Of a DNA stretch of 22,661 nucleotides, positions 15,108-22,661 are shown piece by piece. The DNA is from GCA-2718845 sp913041905 (GTDB lineage Bacteria; Pseudomonadota; Gammaproteobacteria; GCA-002705445; GCA-002716945), in the NCBI GenBank assembly GCA_913041905.1, contig CAJWJQ010000017.1, positions 1-22,661 of the forward strand, written 5' to 3'. The notes beneath the pieces are model-generated. The model made no database searches, was not told the DNA's origin, and saw only the letters and a program-made list of their open reading frames with translations. The number at the start of each line of letters is the position of its first letter. Position 1 is the first letter of the stretch. Made by a program: the position numbers and the translations under genes.

Positions 15108-16500
15108 TGAGTCTTTAAAATATATCAGCACTAGAGGATATCAGGAAAAACTAGAGTTCCATGATGTAATTTTTGAAGGTTTAGCTCCTGACGGAGGTTT
15201 GTATATACCAGAGACCTGGCCAAGACTAGACAATGATACTATAAAATCTTTTAATAAAAAAACTTACCAAGAAATTGCTTTTAGTGTAATTTCACCGTAT
15301 GTTGACAAATCTTTACCTAGCCAAAACTTAAAGACTATTATTAATAAAGCATATTCAGAGTTTGATAACAGTGAGATTACACCAATATCTAAACTTAATG
15401 ATAATTATTATTTATTAGAACTGTATCATGGACCAACTTTTTCTTTTAAAGATGTTGCCATGCAATTTATTGGGCAATTAATGAGTTATTATTTTAATCA
15501 AGATAATAAATATATAAATATTTTGGGGGCAACTTCTGGAGATACTGGGTCTGCAGCTATAGAAGGATTTAAAAACATTAAGTCTTCAAAGATCTTTATT
15601 TTGCATCCATATAATAAAATTTCTGAAGTTCAGAGAAAATTTATGACAACCATTAAATCAGATAATGTACATAATATTGCAATTAAAGGAAGCTTTGATG
15701 ACTGCCAAATAATTATTAAAGAAATTTTTTCAGATTATGAGTATAAAAAACAAAAAAACCTAACAGCTGTAAATTCAATAAATTGGGCAAGAATAATGTG
15801 TCAAATTGTTTACTATTTTTACGCCTTAAGCAGATTGAAGAATAATAATGAGAAAGTTATATTTTCTGTTCCTACTGGTAATTTTGGAGACATACTTGCA
15901 GGTTACATTGCAAAAAACATGGGGTTAGAAATAGACATGTTAAATATTGCAACTAATGAAAACGATATTTTAACAAGAACATTAGAGTCTGGTAGCCATA
16001 AACTAAAATCTGTTAAATCAACATTATCTCCAAGCATTGATATACAAATATCAAGTAATTTTGAACGATTACTCTATGATATTACAAAAAACTCTGAATA
16101 TATTACAACTATTATGAACGATTTAAAAAATTTAAATTCTTATCAGCTAAGCAATTCAATAACAGATAAAATCAAGGAATCGTTTTGTTCCCACACGGTT
16201 ACGGAATCAGAAGTAAAAGTGTTAATAAATGATACTTACAATCAGCACAATATTGTTATTGATCCGCATACTGCTGTAGGATTAGGTTCTGCAAAAAAAT
16301 GTAAAAATATTTATGACTTAATTATTGTACTTTCTACAGCACACCCAGCAAAATTTAAAGATACAGTTTCTAGCATTATTAATGATATATCTTTTATACC
16401 TACAAAAATTGAAAAAATGATGAATTTTGATGAAAAATTAATTATTCTTGATAATGATGTTCAACTTGTTAAGAATTTTATAACCGACAATACAGCATGA
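15100..16500 (+). CDS. thrC: Threonine synthase
   Basis: This pyridoxal-phosphate enzyme turns O-phosphohomoserine into threonine. The 466 residues are in the range of the longer bacterial/fungal type of ThrC. The N-terminal STRGY and EGLAPDGGLYIPE are typical. The PLP lysine is K117 in GPTFSFKDVAMQ. The ATSGDTGSAA loop and SVPTGNFGDILAGYIAKNMG bind the cofactor phosphate and substrate. DPHTAVGLGSA near the C-terminus completes the fold. It begins inside the end of hom (8-base overlap), giving a tight hom-thrC unit. The homoserine kinase step (thrB) is not in the window. A small membrane-protein ORF starts in its stop codon. Confidence 0.95.
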   Translation: MGNESLKYISTRGYQEKLEFHDVIFEGLAPDGGLYIPETWPRLDNDTIKSFNKKTYQEIAFSVISPYVDKSLPSQNLKTIINKAYSEFDNSEITPISKLNDNYYLLELYHGPTFSFKDVAMQFIGQLMSYYFNQDNKYINILGATSGDTGSAAIEGFKNIKSSKIFILHPYNKISEVQRKFMTTIKSDNVHNIAIKGSFDDCQIIIKEIFSDYEYKKQKNLTAVNSINWARIMCQIVYYFYALSRLKNNNEKVIFSVPTGNFGDILAGYIAKNMGLEIDMLNIATNENDILTRTLESGSHKLKSVKSTLSPSIDIQISSNFERLLYDITKNSEYITTIMNDLKNLNSYQLSNSITDKIKESFCSHTVTESEVKVLINDTYNQHNIVIDPHTAVGLGSAKKCKNIYDLIIVLSTAHPAKFKDTVSSIINDISFIPTKIEKMMNFDEKLIILDNDVQLVKNFITDNTA

Positions 16501-16658
16501 GAACTATACTTTTATTATCAGGGCTTATTGTTATTCTATATGCTTTGTATAGAAAAATTCCTCAATCATACCAGTTAATAAGTTTATTAGTAATAGTTGC
16601 TATAGCAACCTTAAGCGTTATATTAGTCATTATTTTAATGCTTCATATTTTAGGCTAG
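16497..16658 (+). CDS. Small two-helix membrane protein, unknown function
   Basis: This 53-codon ORF begins at the ATG that overlaps the thrC stop (ATGA) and ends at TAG 16656-16658, 7 bases before the end of convergent trxB. The product opens MRTILLLSGLIVILYALYRK and continues with a short polar link (IPQSYQ). A second long hydrophobic stretch (ISLLVIVAIATLSVILVIIL) precedes the ending MLHILG. That gives two predicted membrane helices at about 3-18 and 28-50, with the basic residues R19 and K20 between. I do not recognise a family. The coupled start, the exact fit between two genes and the coherent hydrophobic pattern support it as a real gene. No function can be assigned. Confidence 0.6.
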   Translation: MRTILLLSGLIVILYALYRKIPQSYQLISLLVIVAIATLSVILVIILMLHILG

Positions 16659-16665
16659 TAAGGAT

Positions 16666-17613
16666 TTATTTATCTAAATATTTTTCAGCATCAAGTGCCG
16701 CCATACATCCAGAACCAGCAGAAGTAACAGCTTGCCTATAAATAGAATCTGAGACATCGCCTGCTGCGAAAACACCATCAATACTTGTAGAGGTAGAATT
16801 ACCTTTATTACCTCCTTTAATTATTAAATAACCATTTTCATCCATATCTAAATATTCTTTAAATAATTTTGTATTGGGTTGATGACCTATAGCTATAAAT
16901 ACACCTGAACATTCAATATTTATTTGATCTTTAGAATTATTTTGATTTAGACTAACACCATTAACTTTAGTATCATCACCATTTATTTTAGATAGTGTAG
17001 AGTTCCAGATAATTTCAATTTTTTTAGCTTCAACTTTTTGATTCAATTTATCAATTAACATCGCTTCAGCCCTTAATTGATCACGCCTGTGAACTAAAAT
17101 AACTTTTGATGCTATGTTTGAAAGATAAAGAGCTTCTGCTACAGCTGTATTTCCTCCTCCTATAACTACTACAGTTTGGTCTTTATAAAAAAATCCGTCA
17201 CATGTAGCACATGCTGAGACACCTTTTCCTAGATATAATTTCTCAGATTCTAACCCCAGATATTTTGCGCTAGCTCCAGTTGCAATGATTAATGCATCAC
17301 ATGTATAAATAGTTGAATCACCAGTTAATTCAAATGGTTTTTTAGATAAATTGGCTTTTTTAATATGGTCAAAAATTATTTCTGTATTAAATTTTTCTGC
17401 ATGCTCTTTCATGCGCTCCATCAATGCTGGGCCTTGTAGATTATCATGGTCTCCAGGCCAATTCTCAACATCTGTTGTTGTAGTTAACTGACCACCTAAC
17501 TCTAATCCAGTAATAAGAGTGGGTTTCAAATTTGCTCTTGATGAATATAAAGCAGCTGTATAACCAGCTGGTCCAGAACCTAGTATTAACAATGAATAAT
17601 GTTTTTGTTCCAT
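16666..17613 (-). CDS. trxB: Thioredoxin reductase
   Basis: TrxB passes electrons from NADPH through FAD to thioredoxin, serving ribonucleotide reduction and thiol balance. The 315 residues match the bacterial length. The FAD loop GSGPAGYTAALYSSRA is at about 12-27. The redox pair C135-A-T-C138 lies in GVSACATCDGFF. The NADPH loop GGGNTAVAEALYLS follows at about 152-165, and the terminal GVFAAGDVSD motif closes the FAD site. A ribosome site AGGA (17622-17625 on the minus strand) lies 8 bases before the ATG. It is divergent from ftsK by 112 bases and almost touches the small ORF behind thrC. trxB next to ftsK is a common gammaproteobacterial arrangement. Confidence 0.97.
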   Translation of the reverse strand: MEQKHYSLLILGSGPAGYTAALYSSRANLKPTLITGLELGGQLTTTTDVENWPGDHDNLQGPALMERMKEHAEKFNTEIIFDHIKKANLSKKPFELTGDSTIYTCDALIIATGASAKYLGLESEKLYLGKGVSACATCDGFFYKDQTVVVIGGGNTAVAEALYLSNIASKVILVHRRDQLRAEAMLIDKLNQKVEAKKIEIIWNSTLSKINGDDTKVNGVSLNQNNSKDQINIECSGVFIAIGHQPNTKLFKEYLDMDENGYLIIKGGNKGNSTSTSIDGVFAAGDVSDSIYRQAVTSAGSGCMAALDAEKYLDK

Positions 17614-17725
17614 TTGATATATCCTATATTAAACTAAAGTCTATAACAATACTGATGATTTTATTCTGATATCTCCGTAGAAAATAGATGATTATTGTAT
17701 TAAAATAAGAGAAAACGAGGGTTAA
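17614..17725. promoter_or_regulatory. Divergent trxB/ftsK spacer
   Basis: This 112-base spacer separates the trxB and ftsK starts. A candidate ftsK promoter is TAGAAA at 17678-17683 with TAAAAT at 17701-17706 (17-base spacing), which would give a short leader ahead of the GAGGG ribosome site. The match is modest in such AT-rich DNA. No regulator site that I recognise is present. Confidence 0.3.
17717..17721 (+). promoter_or_regulatory. Ribosome site supporting the ftsK TTG start
   Basis: GAGGG lies 4 bases before the TTG at 17726. There is no in-frame ATG upstream that would serve better, and later ATGs (residue 95 onward) would remove membrane helices. The site therefore decides for the TTG start. 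Confidence 0.55.
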
Positions 17726-19984
17726 TTGGCTCAAGTTAGAAGAAATAAGAAACTTACGAATAGTAGGTTTGCGAATCTCAAAAAAGAAACGATTGGTTTC
17801 TTGTATATAGTCATCTCTATCCTTTTTTTATTATCAATATATTCTCATGATCCAAATGACCCAAGTTTTCTTAACTCTGGATTAGCATCAACTGTTAATA
17901 ATTATATTGGAATATTTGGTGCTTATATTTCTTTTATATTTTTCTCATTATTTGGTCAAGTTTCATTTATTTTGCCATTAATACTTTTGTATATAATATA
18001 TACACGTATGAATTCACCAGAAGAAAAAAGAATAGATAGCATAAGCATAATGCGTTTAGGCTTATTAGTTCTTATTATAATATCATCTTGCATACTAATG
18101 AGCTTTTATGGAGGATATACCGTGGAACATGAATTGAATACAAATAGCTACTACGGTGGAACACTAGGATTATTATTTGCTAGTCATTTAAGCTCATATA
18201 TTGGTTTATCTGGATCAATTTTAGTATCTTTTTTAATATTAGCGTTCTCGGTAATAACCTATTTTAATATATCAATAGAATTACTGTTGCATAGAACCAA
18301 TAATTTTTTGAAATATATTTATTTGAAAACTAAATTCATGATAAATACATATTATGAAAAATTAACTTTAATTATTGAAAAAAGAAAAGATAGTGTAAAA
18401 ACTGAGGATTTAATTTCTCAAATAAAAGACACTCAGCCTTCTGTAGAAATACCAAAACAAAATAATCATGTAAGCAAAAGGGTATTTGCTGAAAAACAAA
18501 CCGAGCTTTTTAGTTCTGTCTCAAAAACAGAATTGCCTCTCTTAGAGTTACTGGTTGATCATATAAATGAATCAACCTCCTATGATAATGACTCTCTGCA
18601 ATTGATGTCGCGCCTTTTAGAAACTAATCTCAAAGATTTTGGTATTGAAGCAGAAGTTGTGTCTGTGAAACCAGGACCCGTAGTTACATTATTTGAGATA
18701 AACCCAGCAAAAGGAATTAAAGCTAGTCAAATTATTAATCTTTCCAAAGATTTAGCTAGAACTATGTCCGTAACCAGTTTGAGAGTTGTTGATAATATTC
18801 CTGGTACTTCGTCAATAGGTATTGAAATTCCAAATGAAGTCAGAGAAACTGTATCTCTAAAAGAAATCATAATTTCTAAAGAATATGAAAAGTCTAAATC
18901 TCCGTTAACCATCGCTTTAGGAAAAGATATTCAAGGAAAACCTATTTGTAGTGATCTGCAAAAATTACCACATCTATTAGTAGCAGGAACAACAGGGTCT
19001 GGTAAATCTGTTACTCTTCACACAATGATCGTAAGTTTATTGTATAAATCTAATCCTACAGATTTAAAAATGTTATTAGTAGATCCAAAAATGTTAGAGT
19101 TAAGCGTATATAATGATATACCGCATCTTTTAAATCCTGTTATCACAGACATGAATGACGCATCAGCAGGATTACGTTGGTGTGTCCAACAAATGGAAAA
19201 ACGTTATAGAATAATAAATGAACTTGGAGTAAGGGATGTACAAGCTTACAACAAGTTAATTGAAGAAAATAAACAAACTGGATCCAAATTACAAATACAA
19301 TCTAATAATGGCGAGGAAGACCTCTATCACGAAAAATTACCATATATTGTTGTAGTTATAGATGAATTTGCAGATATGATGCTACAACAAGGAAAGAAGG
19401 TAGAGGGTTTAATTATTAGATTAGCTCAGAAAGCAAGAGCTGCAGGCATACATCTTATTCTTGCAACACAAAGACCATCAGTAAATGTTATTACAGGTTT
19501 AATTAAAGCTAATATTACAGCTAGAGCAGCTTTACAGGTTACTACTTATGTAGATTCCAGAACCATTATTGATTGCATGGGCGCAGAAAACCTGCTTGGA
19601 ATTGGAGATATGCTGTTTATGAGCCCAGGATCAAGAATTCCACAAAGAATACATGGCGCCTATGTTAGTGACAATGAAGTCAAAGAAGTTGTAAAATTTT
19701 TGAAAAAAAATAGCGAAGCATCTTATATAGAATCATTATTGAAATCTGTTGAAGATGTTGATGATGATAAAATTGATATAGATTCTAATAGCGACCCATT
19801 GTATGAGGAAGCGGTAAAAGTTGTTTTAGAAAGTAGAAAAACCTCAATATCTTTTTTGCAACGTAAATTAAGAATAGGGTATAATCGTGCTGCAAATATA
19901 ATAGAATCCATGGAAATGAAAGGAATTTTATCTCCACAACAATCTAATGGAACAAGAGAGATTTTACAACAAAATAATCAATAA
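17726..19984 (+). CDS. ftsK: DNA translocase FtsK
   Basis: FtsK anchors at the division septum and pumps DNA so that chromosome termini are sorted and dimers resolved. The 752 residues begin with an N-terminal membrane part with four or five hydrophobic helices between about 22 and 181. The linker (about 190-265) is far shorter than the several hundred residues in E. coli. The motor follows: Walker A GTTGSGKS at 421-428, Walker B VVVIDEF at 542-548, then the HLILATQRPSVNVITGLIKAN segment. A C-terminal gamma winged-helix domain (about 687-745) contains SFLQRKLRIGYNRAANIIESME, which in the family reads polar KOPS sequences. A TTG start is used with a GAGGG ribosome site. serS follows after 17 bases; the lolA gene often found here is absent. 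Confidence 0.95.
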   Translation: MAQVRRNKKLTNSRFANLKKETIGFLYIVISILFLLSIYSHDPNDPSFLNSGLASTVNNYIGIFGAYISFIFFSLFGQVSFILPLILLYIIYTRMNSPEEKRIDSISIMRLGLLVLIIISSCILMSFYGGYTVEHELNTNSYYGGTLGLLFASHLSSYIGLSGSILVSFLILAFSVITYFNISIELLLHRTNNFLKYIYLKTKFMINTYYEKLTLIIEKRKDSVKTEDLISQIKDTQPSVEIPKQNNHVSKRVFAEKQTELFSSVSKTELPLLELLVDHINESTSYDNDSLQLMSRLLETNLKDFGIEAEVVSVKPGPVVTLFEINPAKGIKASQIINLSKDLARTMSVTSLRVVDNIPGTSSIGIEIPNEVRETVSLKEIIISKEYEKSKSPLTIALGKDIQGKPICSDLQKLPHLLVAGTTGSGKSVTLHTMIVSLLYKSNPTDLKMLLVDPKMLELSVYNDIPHLLNPVITDMNDASAGLRWCVQQMEKRYRIINELGVRDVQAYNKLIEENKQTGSKLQIQSNNGEEDLYHEKLPYIVVVIDEFADMMLQQGKKVEGLIIRLAQKARAAGIHLILATQRPSVNVITGLIKANITARAALQVTTYVDSRTIIDCMGAENLLGIGDMLFMSPGSRIPQRIHGAYVSDNEVKEVVKFLKKNSEASYIESLLKSVEDVDDDKIDIDSNSDPLYEEAVKVVLESRKTSISFLQRKLRIGYNRAANIIESMEMKGILSPQQSNGTREILQQNNQ

Positions 19985-20001
19985 AAAATTTACAATTTAA
20001 A

Positions 20002-21255
20002 ATGCTCGATATAAATTTAATAATTAATGACACAGAATCTATTGTACAAAAACTTAAGAGTAGAGGTTATATATTAGATGTAAAACCTATTTTAGAACTT
20101 TATCACCAGCGAAAAAAAACTATAAAGCTTAAAGAAGACATTGCTGCTGAAAAAAATAAAGTTACAGATGAATTTAAAACTTTAAAAACTGATAGCGAAA
20201 GAGAAAAAATAACAAAAAAGTCACAAGGTTTAGAAAAAAAAATAAATAACAATAAATTATTATTAGAGAGAATAGAGATTGATCTTAACAACATATTATT
20301 ACAAATTCCCAACCTTCCTTCTGATAGTGTCCCATGTGGAGCTGATGAGTCTGCCAATGTTATAACAAAAACATGGGGTAACGCAATAGAGTCATCAATA
20401 GAGCATTCTGAAATTTTTATAAAAAATAAATTGCTTGACTTTGAGTCAGCCGTGACCATTTCTAAATCGCGTTTTATTGTTATGAAAAACCAAATAGCAA
20501 AACTTCATAGATCTCTAATAACTTATATGATGAATATGCATACTGAAAAATATGATTATACTGAATATTATGTACCTTATATTGTTAATAATGAATCTAT
20601 GATAGGAACTGGTCAGCTTCCAAAATTTAAAGAAGATTTGTTTAAAATACATGATAGTGATTTATATTTAATTCCAACCGCAGAAGTCCCTTTAACTAAT
20701 TTATATAGAAATAAAATACTCAATGAAAATGATTTGCCACAAAAATTAGTTGCACACACTCCTTGTTTTAGATCAGAGGCAGGATCTTATGGTAAAGATA
20801 CTAAAGGAATTATACGACAACACCAATTTGAAAAAGTTGAGTTAGTCCATATAATACATCCAAAAAATGCTGAAACTGCATTAGAGGAAATTACTCTCCA
20901 AGCAGAATCAATTTTAGAAGGCCTTGATATACCTTACCAAAGAGTATCTTTATCTACTGGTGATTTAGGATTTGCTGCCTCAATTACAAATGATCTAGAA
21001 GCGTGGTTTCCTAGTCAAAATAAATATAGAGAAGTATCGTCATGTAGTTGTTTTACTGATTTTCAATCACGAAGACTTAATATTAAATACAAAGACGAAA
21101 CAAAGAAAAAAAATTACGTTTTTACTCTAAATGGTTCTGGTTTGGCTGCAGGAAGAACTATGGCGGCTTTAATAGAAAACCACACAAAGGATAAAGTAAT
21201 ACATATACCTGAAGCGCTACATAATTTTACTGGCTTTAAAACTATAAAATTATGA
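20002..21255 (+). CDS. serS: Seryl-tRNA synthetase
   Basis: This class II synthetase charges tRNA-Ser with serine. The 417 residues match the bacterial length. The N-terminal part (about 25-105) is a charged helical arm, the long coiled coil that grips the tRNA variable arm. The core has TAEVPLTNLY at about 226-235. Motif 2 is CFRSEAGSYGKDTKGIIRQHQFEKVEL, and motif 3 is NGSGLAAGRTMAALIENH near the C-terminus. It starts 17 bases after ftsK without a strong ribosome site, so it may depend on readthrough. A tRNA-Ser gene begins 36 bases after its stop, and a second tRNA-Ser follows one gene later, so enzyme and substrates are clustered. Confidence 0.97.
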   Translation: MLDINLIINDTESIVQKLKSRGYILDVKPILELYHQRKKTIKLKEDIAAEKNKVTDEFKTLKTDSEREKITKKSQGLEKKINNNKLLLERIEIDLNNILLQIPNLPSDSVPCGADESANVITKTWGNAIESSIEHSEIFIKNKLLDFESAVTISKSRFIVMKNQIAKLHRSLITYMMNMHTEKYDYTEYYVPYIVNNESMIGTGQLPKFKEDLFKIHDSDLYLIPTAEVPLTNLYRNKILNENDLPQKLVAHTPCFRSEAGSYGKDTKGIIRQHQFEKVELVHIIHPKNAETALEEITLQAESILEGLDIPYQRVSLSTGDLGFAASITNDLEAWFPSQNKYREVSSCSCFTDFQSRRLNIKYKDETKKKNYVFTLNGSGLAAGRTMAALIENHTKDKVIHIPEALHNFTGFKTIKL

Positions 21256-21291
21256 TTCATGAAAAATTTAATTTATAATAACCCATCAATT

Positions 21292-21377
21292 GGAAGTGTG
21301 CCAGAGTGGTTGAATGGGCCGGTCTTGAAAACCGTTAGAGCAGAGATGCTCTCGTGGGTTCGAATCCCACCACTTCC
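21292..21377 (+). tRNA. tRNA-Ser (anticodon UGA)
   Basis: All arms can be drawn. The acceptor is GGAAGTG/CACTTCC and the D-stem CCA/TGG with a GAGTGGTTGAA loop. The anticodon loop CTTGAAA has TGA at 21326-21328. The long class II variable arm is AGAGC/GCTCT, and the T-arm GTGGG/CCCAC holds TTCGAAT. The anticodon reads UCN serine codons. Two oddities are visible: the outermost anticodon-stem pair is C21319 opposite T21335, and the base after the acceptor stem (the discriminator, 21378) is T where serine tRNAs usually have G. The 3' CCA is not encoded and must be added by enzyme. The next gene starts about 9 bases later. Confidence 0.95.
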
Positions 21378-21386
21378 TTAATAACT

Positions 21387-22607
21387 GTGAAAGATAAAAA
21401 ATATTTTAGTTGGATATTATATGACTGGGCAAACTCTGCTTATGCAACAATTGTTTTAGCTGGTTTTTTCCCTATCATATTTGCTGATTATTATGCTACT
21501 TCTTTTTCGGAGTCACAACGCACATTAGTTCTTGGTATTTCTAATTCTACAGCTAGCTTATTATTGATATTATTTGCTCCATTTTTAGGAATTATTGCTG
21601 ATAAAAAAAATAATAGAAAAACTTTTTTAATATTTTTTGCTTTTTTGGGTATTTCCTCAACATTATTTTTAGTCCTAATAGAAAAAGATAGTTGGGCGCT
21701 TGCATCTATTTTTTTTAGTGTTTCTATACTAGGCTTCATGTTTTCAAATATTTTTTATGATTCTATGTTATTAAGTTTTAAAAAAAAGAATACTTATGAT
21801 TCTATCTCATCATATGGATATGCCTTAGGCTATCTCGGTGGTGGCATTTCATTTGTATTATCTATATTATTTTTGCTTTATTTTAAAGAATCTAACTTTG
21901 ATTTAATTATTAATAAGAAAATTGTTTTTATTTTTGCTTCATTCTGGTGGTTATTTTTTATGATACCATTAATAATTTTTTGGAAAGAAAGTAACGAAAA
22001 CAAAAGTATCAACAAGGGAGGGATTACAAAAACATTTAAAGATATAAAATCTAATAAGAAATTATTATTATTTTTATTTTCATATTGGATTTATATAGAT
22101 GGTGTAGATACAATTATTAGAATGGCTGTTAACTATGGACTTACTATTGGCTTTACTCCAGACCATTTATTATTAGCTTTAGTAATTACTCAATTTGTTA
22201 GTTTTCCAGGAACTTTGTTAATGAATAAAATAGCATCACTTAAAACAACTGAGTTCAGCATCATAGTTTGTTTATTTGTTTATATTGTAATTACGTTTAT
22301 CGCCTATAACTTAAAAACAATATATGATTTTTATTTAATTGCGGTATTAATAGGAATTGTGCAAGGCGGTATACAGGCTTTAAGCAGATCATATTATTCT
22401 ACCTTGATACCAAGAAATAGAAGTTCTGAGTTTTTTGGCGTATATAATATGTTAGGAAAATTTGCTGCATTATTGGGACCATTGCTTGTTGGGTTAGTAA
22501 CTTATATGACTGATAGTTCTAGATTAGGTATTTTTAGCGTATCATTATTTTTTATAATAGGATTATATTTTTTTATTAAACAACAAAAAATACCCGTAAC
22601 TAAATAA
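21387..22607 (+). CDS. Major facilitator transporter, UMF1/Atg22-like
   Basis: This is a predicted 12-helix inner-membrane permease of 406 residues. I chose GTG 21387 because it gives the family-typical opening KKYFSWILYDWANSAYATIV; the upstream in-frame ATG at 21354 lies inside the tRNA-Ser gene. YDWANSAYAT is the hallmark of the UMF1 family, whose fungal member Atg22 exports amino acids from the vacuole. The substrate of bacterial members is not established. Further marks are the GIIADKKNNRK loop after helix 2-3 (an MFS motif A), GYALGYLGGGI near 145-156, and GGIQALSRSYYSTLIPRNRSSEFFGVYN in the second half. It lies between two tRNA-Ser genes, and its stop codon directly touches the second one. 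Confidence 0.85.
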   Translation: MKDKKYFSWILYDWANSAYATIVLAGFFPIIFADYYATSFSESQRTLVLGISNSTASLLLILFAPFLGIIADKKNNRKTFLIFFAFLGISSTLFLVLIEKDSWALASIFFSVSILGFMFSNIFYDSMLLSFKKKNTYDSISSYGYALGYLGGGISFVLSILFLLYFKESNFDLIINKKIVFIFASFWWLFFMIPLIIFWKESNENKSINKGGITKTFKDIKSNKKLLLFLFSYWIYIDGVDTIIRMAVNYGLTIGFTPDHLLLALVITQFVSFPGTLLMNKIASLKTTEFSIIVCLFVYIVITFIAYNLKTIYDFYLIAVLIGIVQGGIQALSRSYYSTLIPRNRSSEFFGVYNMLGKFAALLGPLLVGLVTYMTDSSRLGIFSVSLFFIIGLYFFIKQQKIPVTK

Positions 22608-22661
22608 GGAGAGGTGTCCGAGTGGTCGAAGGAGCATGCTTGGAAAGCATGTAAGCAGTTT
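22608..22661 (+). tRNA. tRNA-Ser (anticodon GGA), cut by window end
   Basis: The 5' part of a serine tRNA starts at the base right after the transporter stop codon. Visible are the 5' acceptor strand GGAGAGG, the D-stem TCC/GGA with a GAGTGGTCGAA loop, and the anticodon stem CATGC/GCATG. Its loop TTGGAAA has GGA at 22642-22644, and the start of the variable arm follows. It closely resembles the E. coli tRNA-Ser(GGA) 5' half. The variable arm, T-arm and 3' end lie outside the window. It decodes UCC and UCU. Confidence 0.92.

Noticed and set aside
21354..21386. ATG at 21354 as the start of the transporter
   Set aside because: It lies inside the T-arm of tRNA-Ser(UGA). The resulting N-terminal residues are translated tRNA sequence, and GTG 21387 gives the family-typical start.
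1..22661. Defence system, prophage, insertion sequence or CRISPR array
   Set aside because: All large ORFs belong to recognised chromosomal families, and I saw no transposase, integrase, direct-repeat array or toxin-antitoxin pair.

Overview
The window is strongly AT-rich and very densely coded. It carries only chromosomal housekeeping and biosynthetic genes: no phage genes, insertion sequences, CRISPR array or rRNA. Several blocks point to a gammaproteobacterium: ilvB-ilvH-ilvC-pssA-leuA, trpS-scpA-scpB with rluB, surE-pcm-yqaA, and ftsK-serS. The low GC, the shortened proteins (FtsK, RluB), the near absence of intergenic DNA and the complete amino-acid pathways suggest a streamlined free-living lineage, such as a marine SAR86-like or similar group. 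That placement is inferred from gene order and composition, not from a database search.

Layout. Positions 1-4334 hold the branched-chain amino acid operon (ilvB, ilvH, ilvC), the phospholipid gene pssA, and a gap with a candidate leader peptide. leuA (leucine pathway entry) follows, then a family 4 uracil-DNA glycosylase and rimI. A convergent bolA-family gene and a divergent trpS-scpA-scpB operon come next (tryptophanyl-tRNA synthetase and the condensin partners). Then come moaB (minus), rluB (plus), an Smr-domain gene (minus), surE-pcm-yqaA (plus), a Mth938-like gene (minus) and hom-thrC (plus). A 53-codon membrane-protein ORF is coupled to thrC. trxB lies on the minus strand. The window ends with ftsK, serS, tRNA-Ser(UGA), an Atg22/UMF1-like transporter and a tRNA-Ser(GGA) cut by the window edge.

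How the genes work together. ilvBHC and leuA make valine, isoleucine and leucine; hom and thrC make threonine, the precursor of isoleucine. trpS, serS, the two tRNA-Ser genes, rluB and rimI serve translation. scpAB and ftsK serve chromosome condensation and segregation. The DNA glycosylase, pcm, trxB and perhaps the bolA-family protein serve repair or redox upkeep.

The most interesting signal is a 22-codon ORF at 4245-4313, just upstream of leuA. Twelve of its 22 residues are Leu, Ile or Val, and a run of such codons sits on a small hairpin. It looks like a leader peptide for branched-chain amino acid control, although no attenuator terminator is visible. Other points are the serS/tRNA-Ser/transporter/tRNA-Ser cluster with almost no spacing, the unannotated thrC-coupled membrane ORF, and the repeated pattern of single minus-strand genes whose 3' ends overlap or nearly touch their convergent neighbours.
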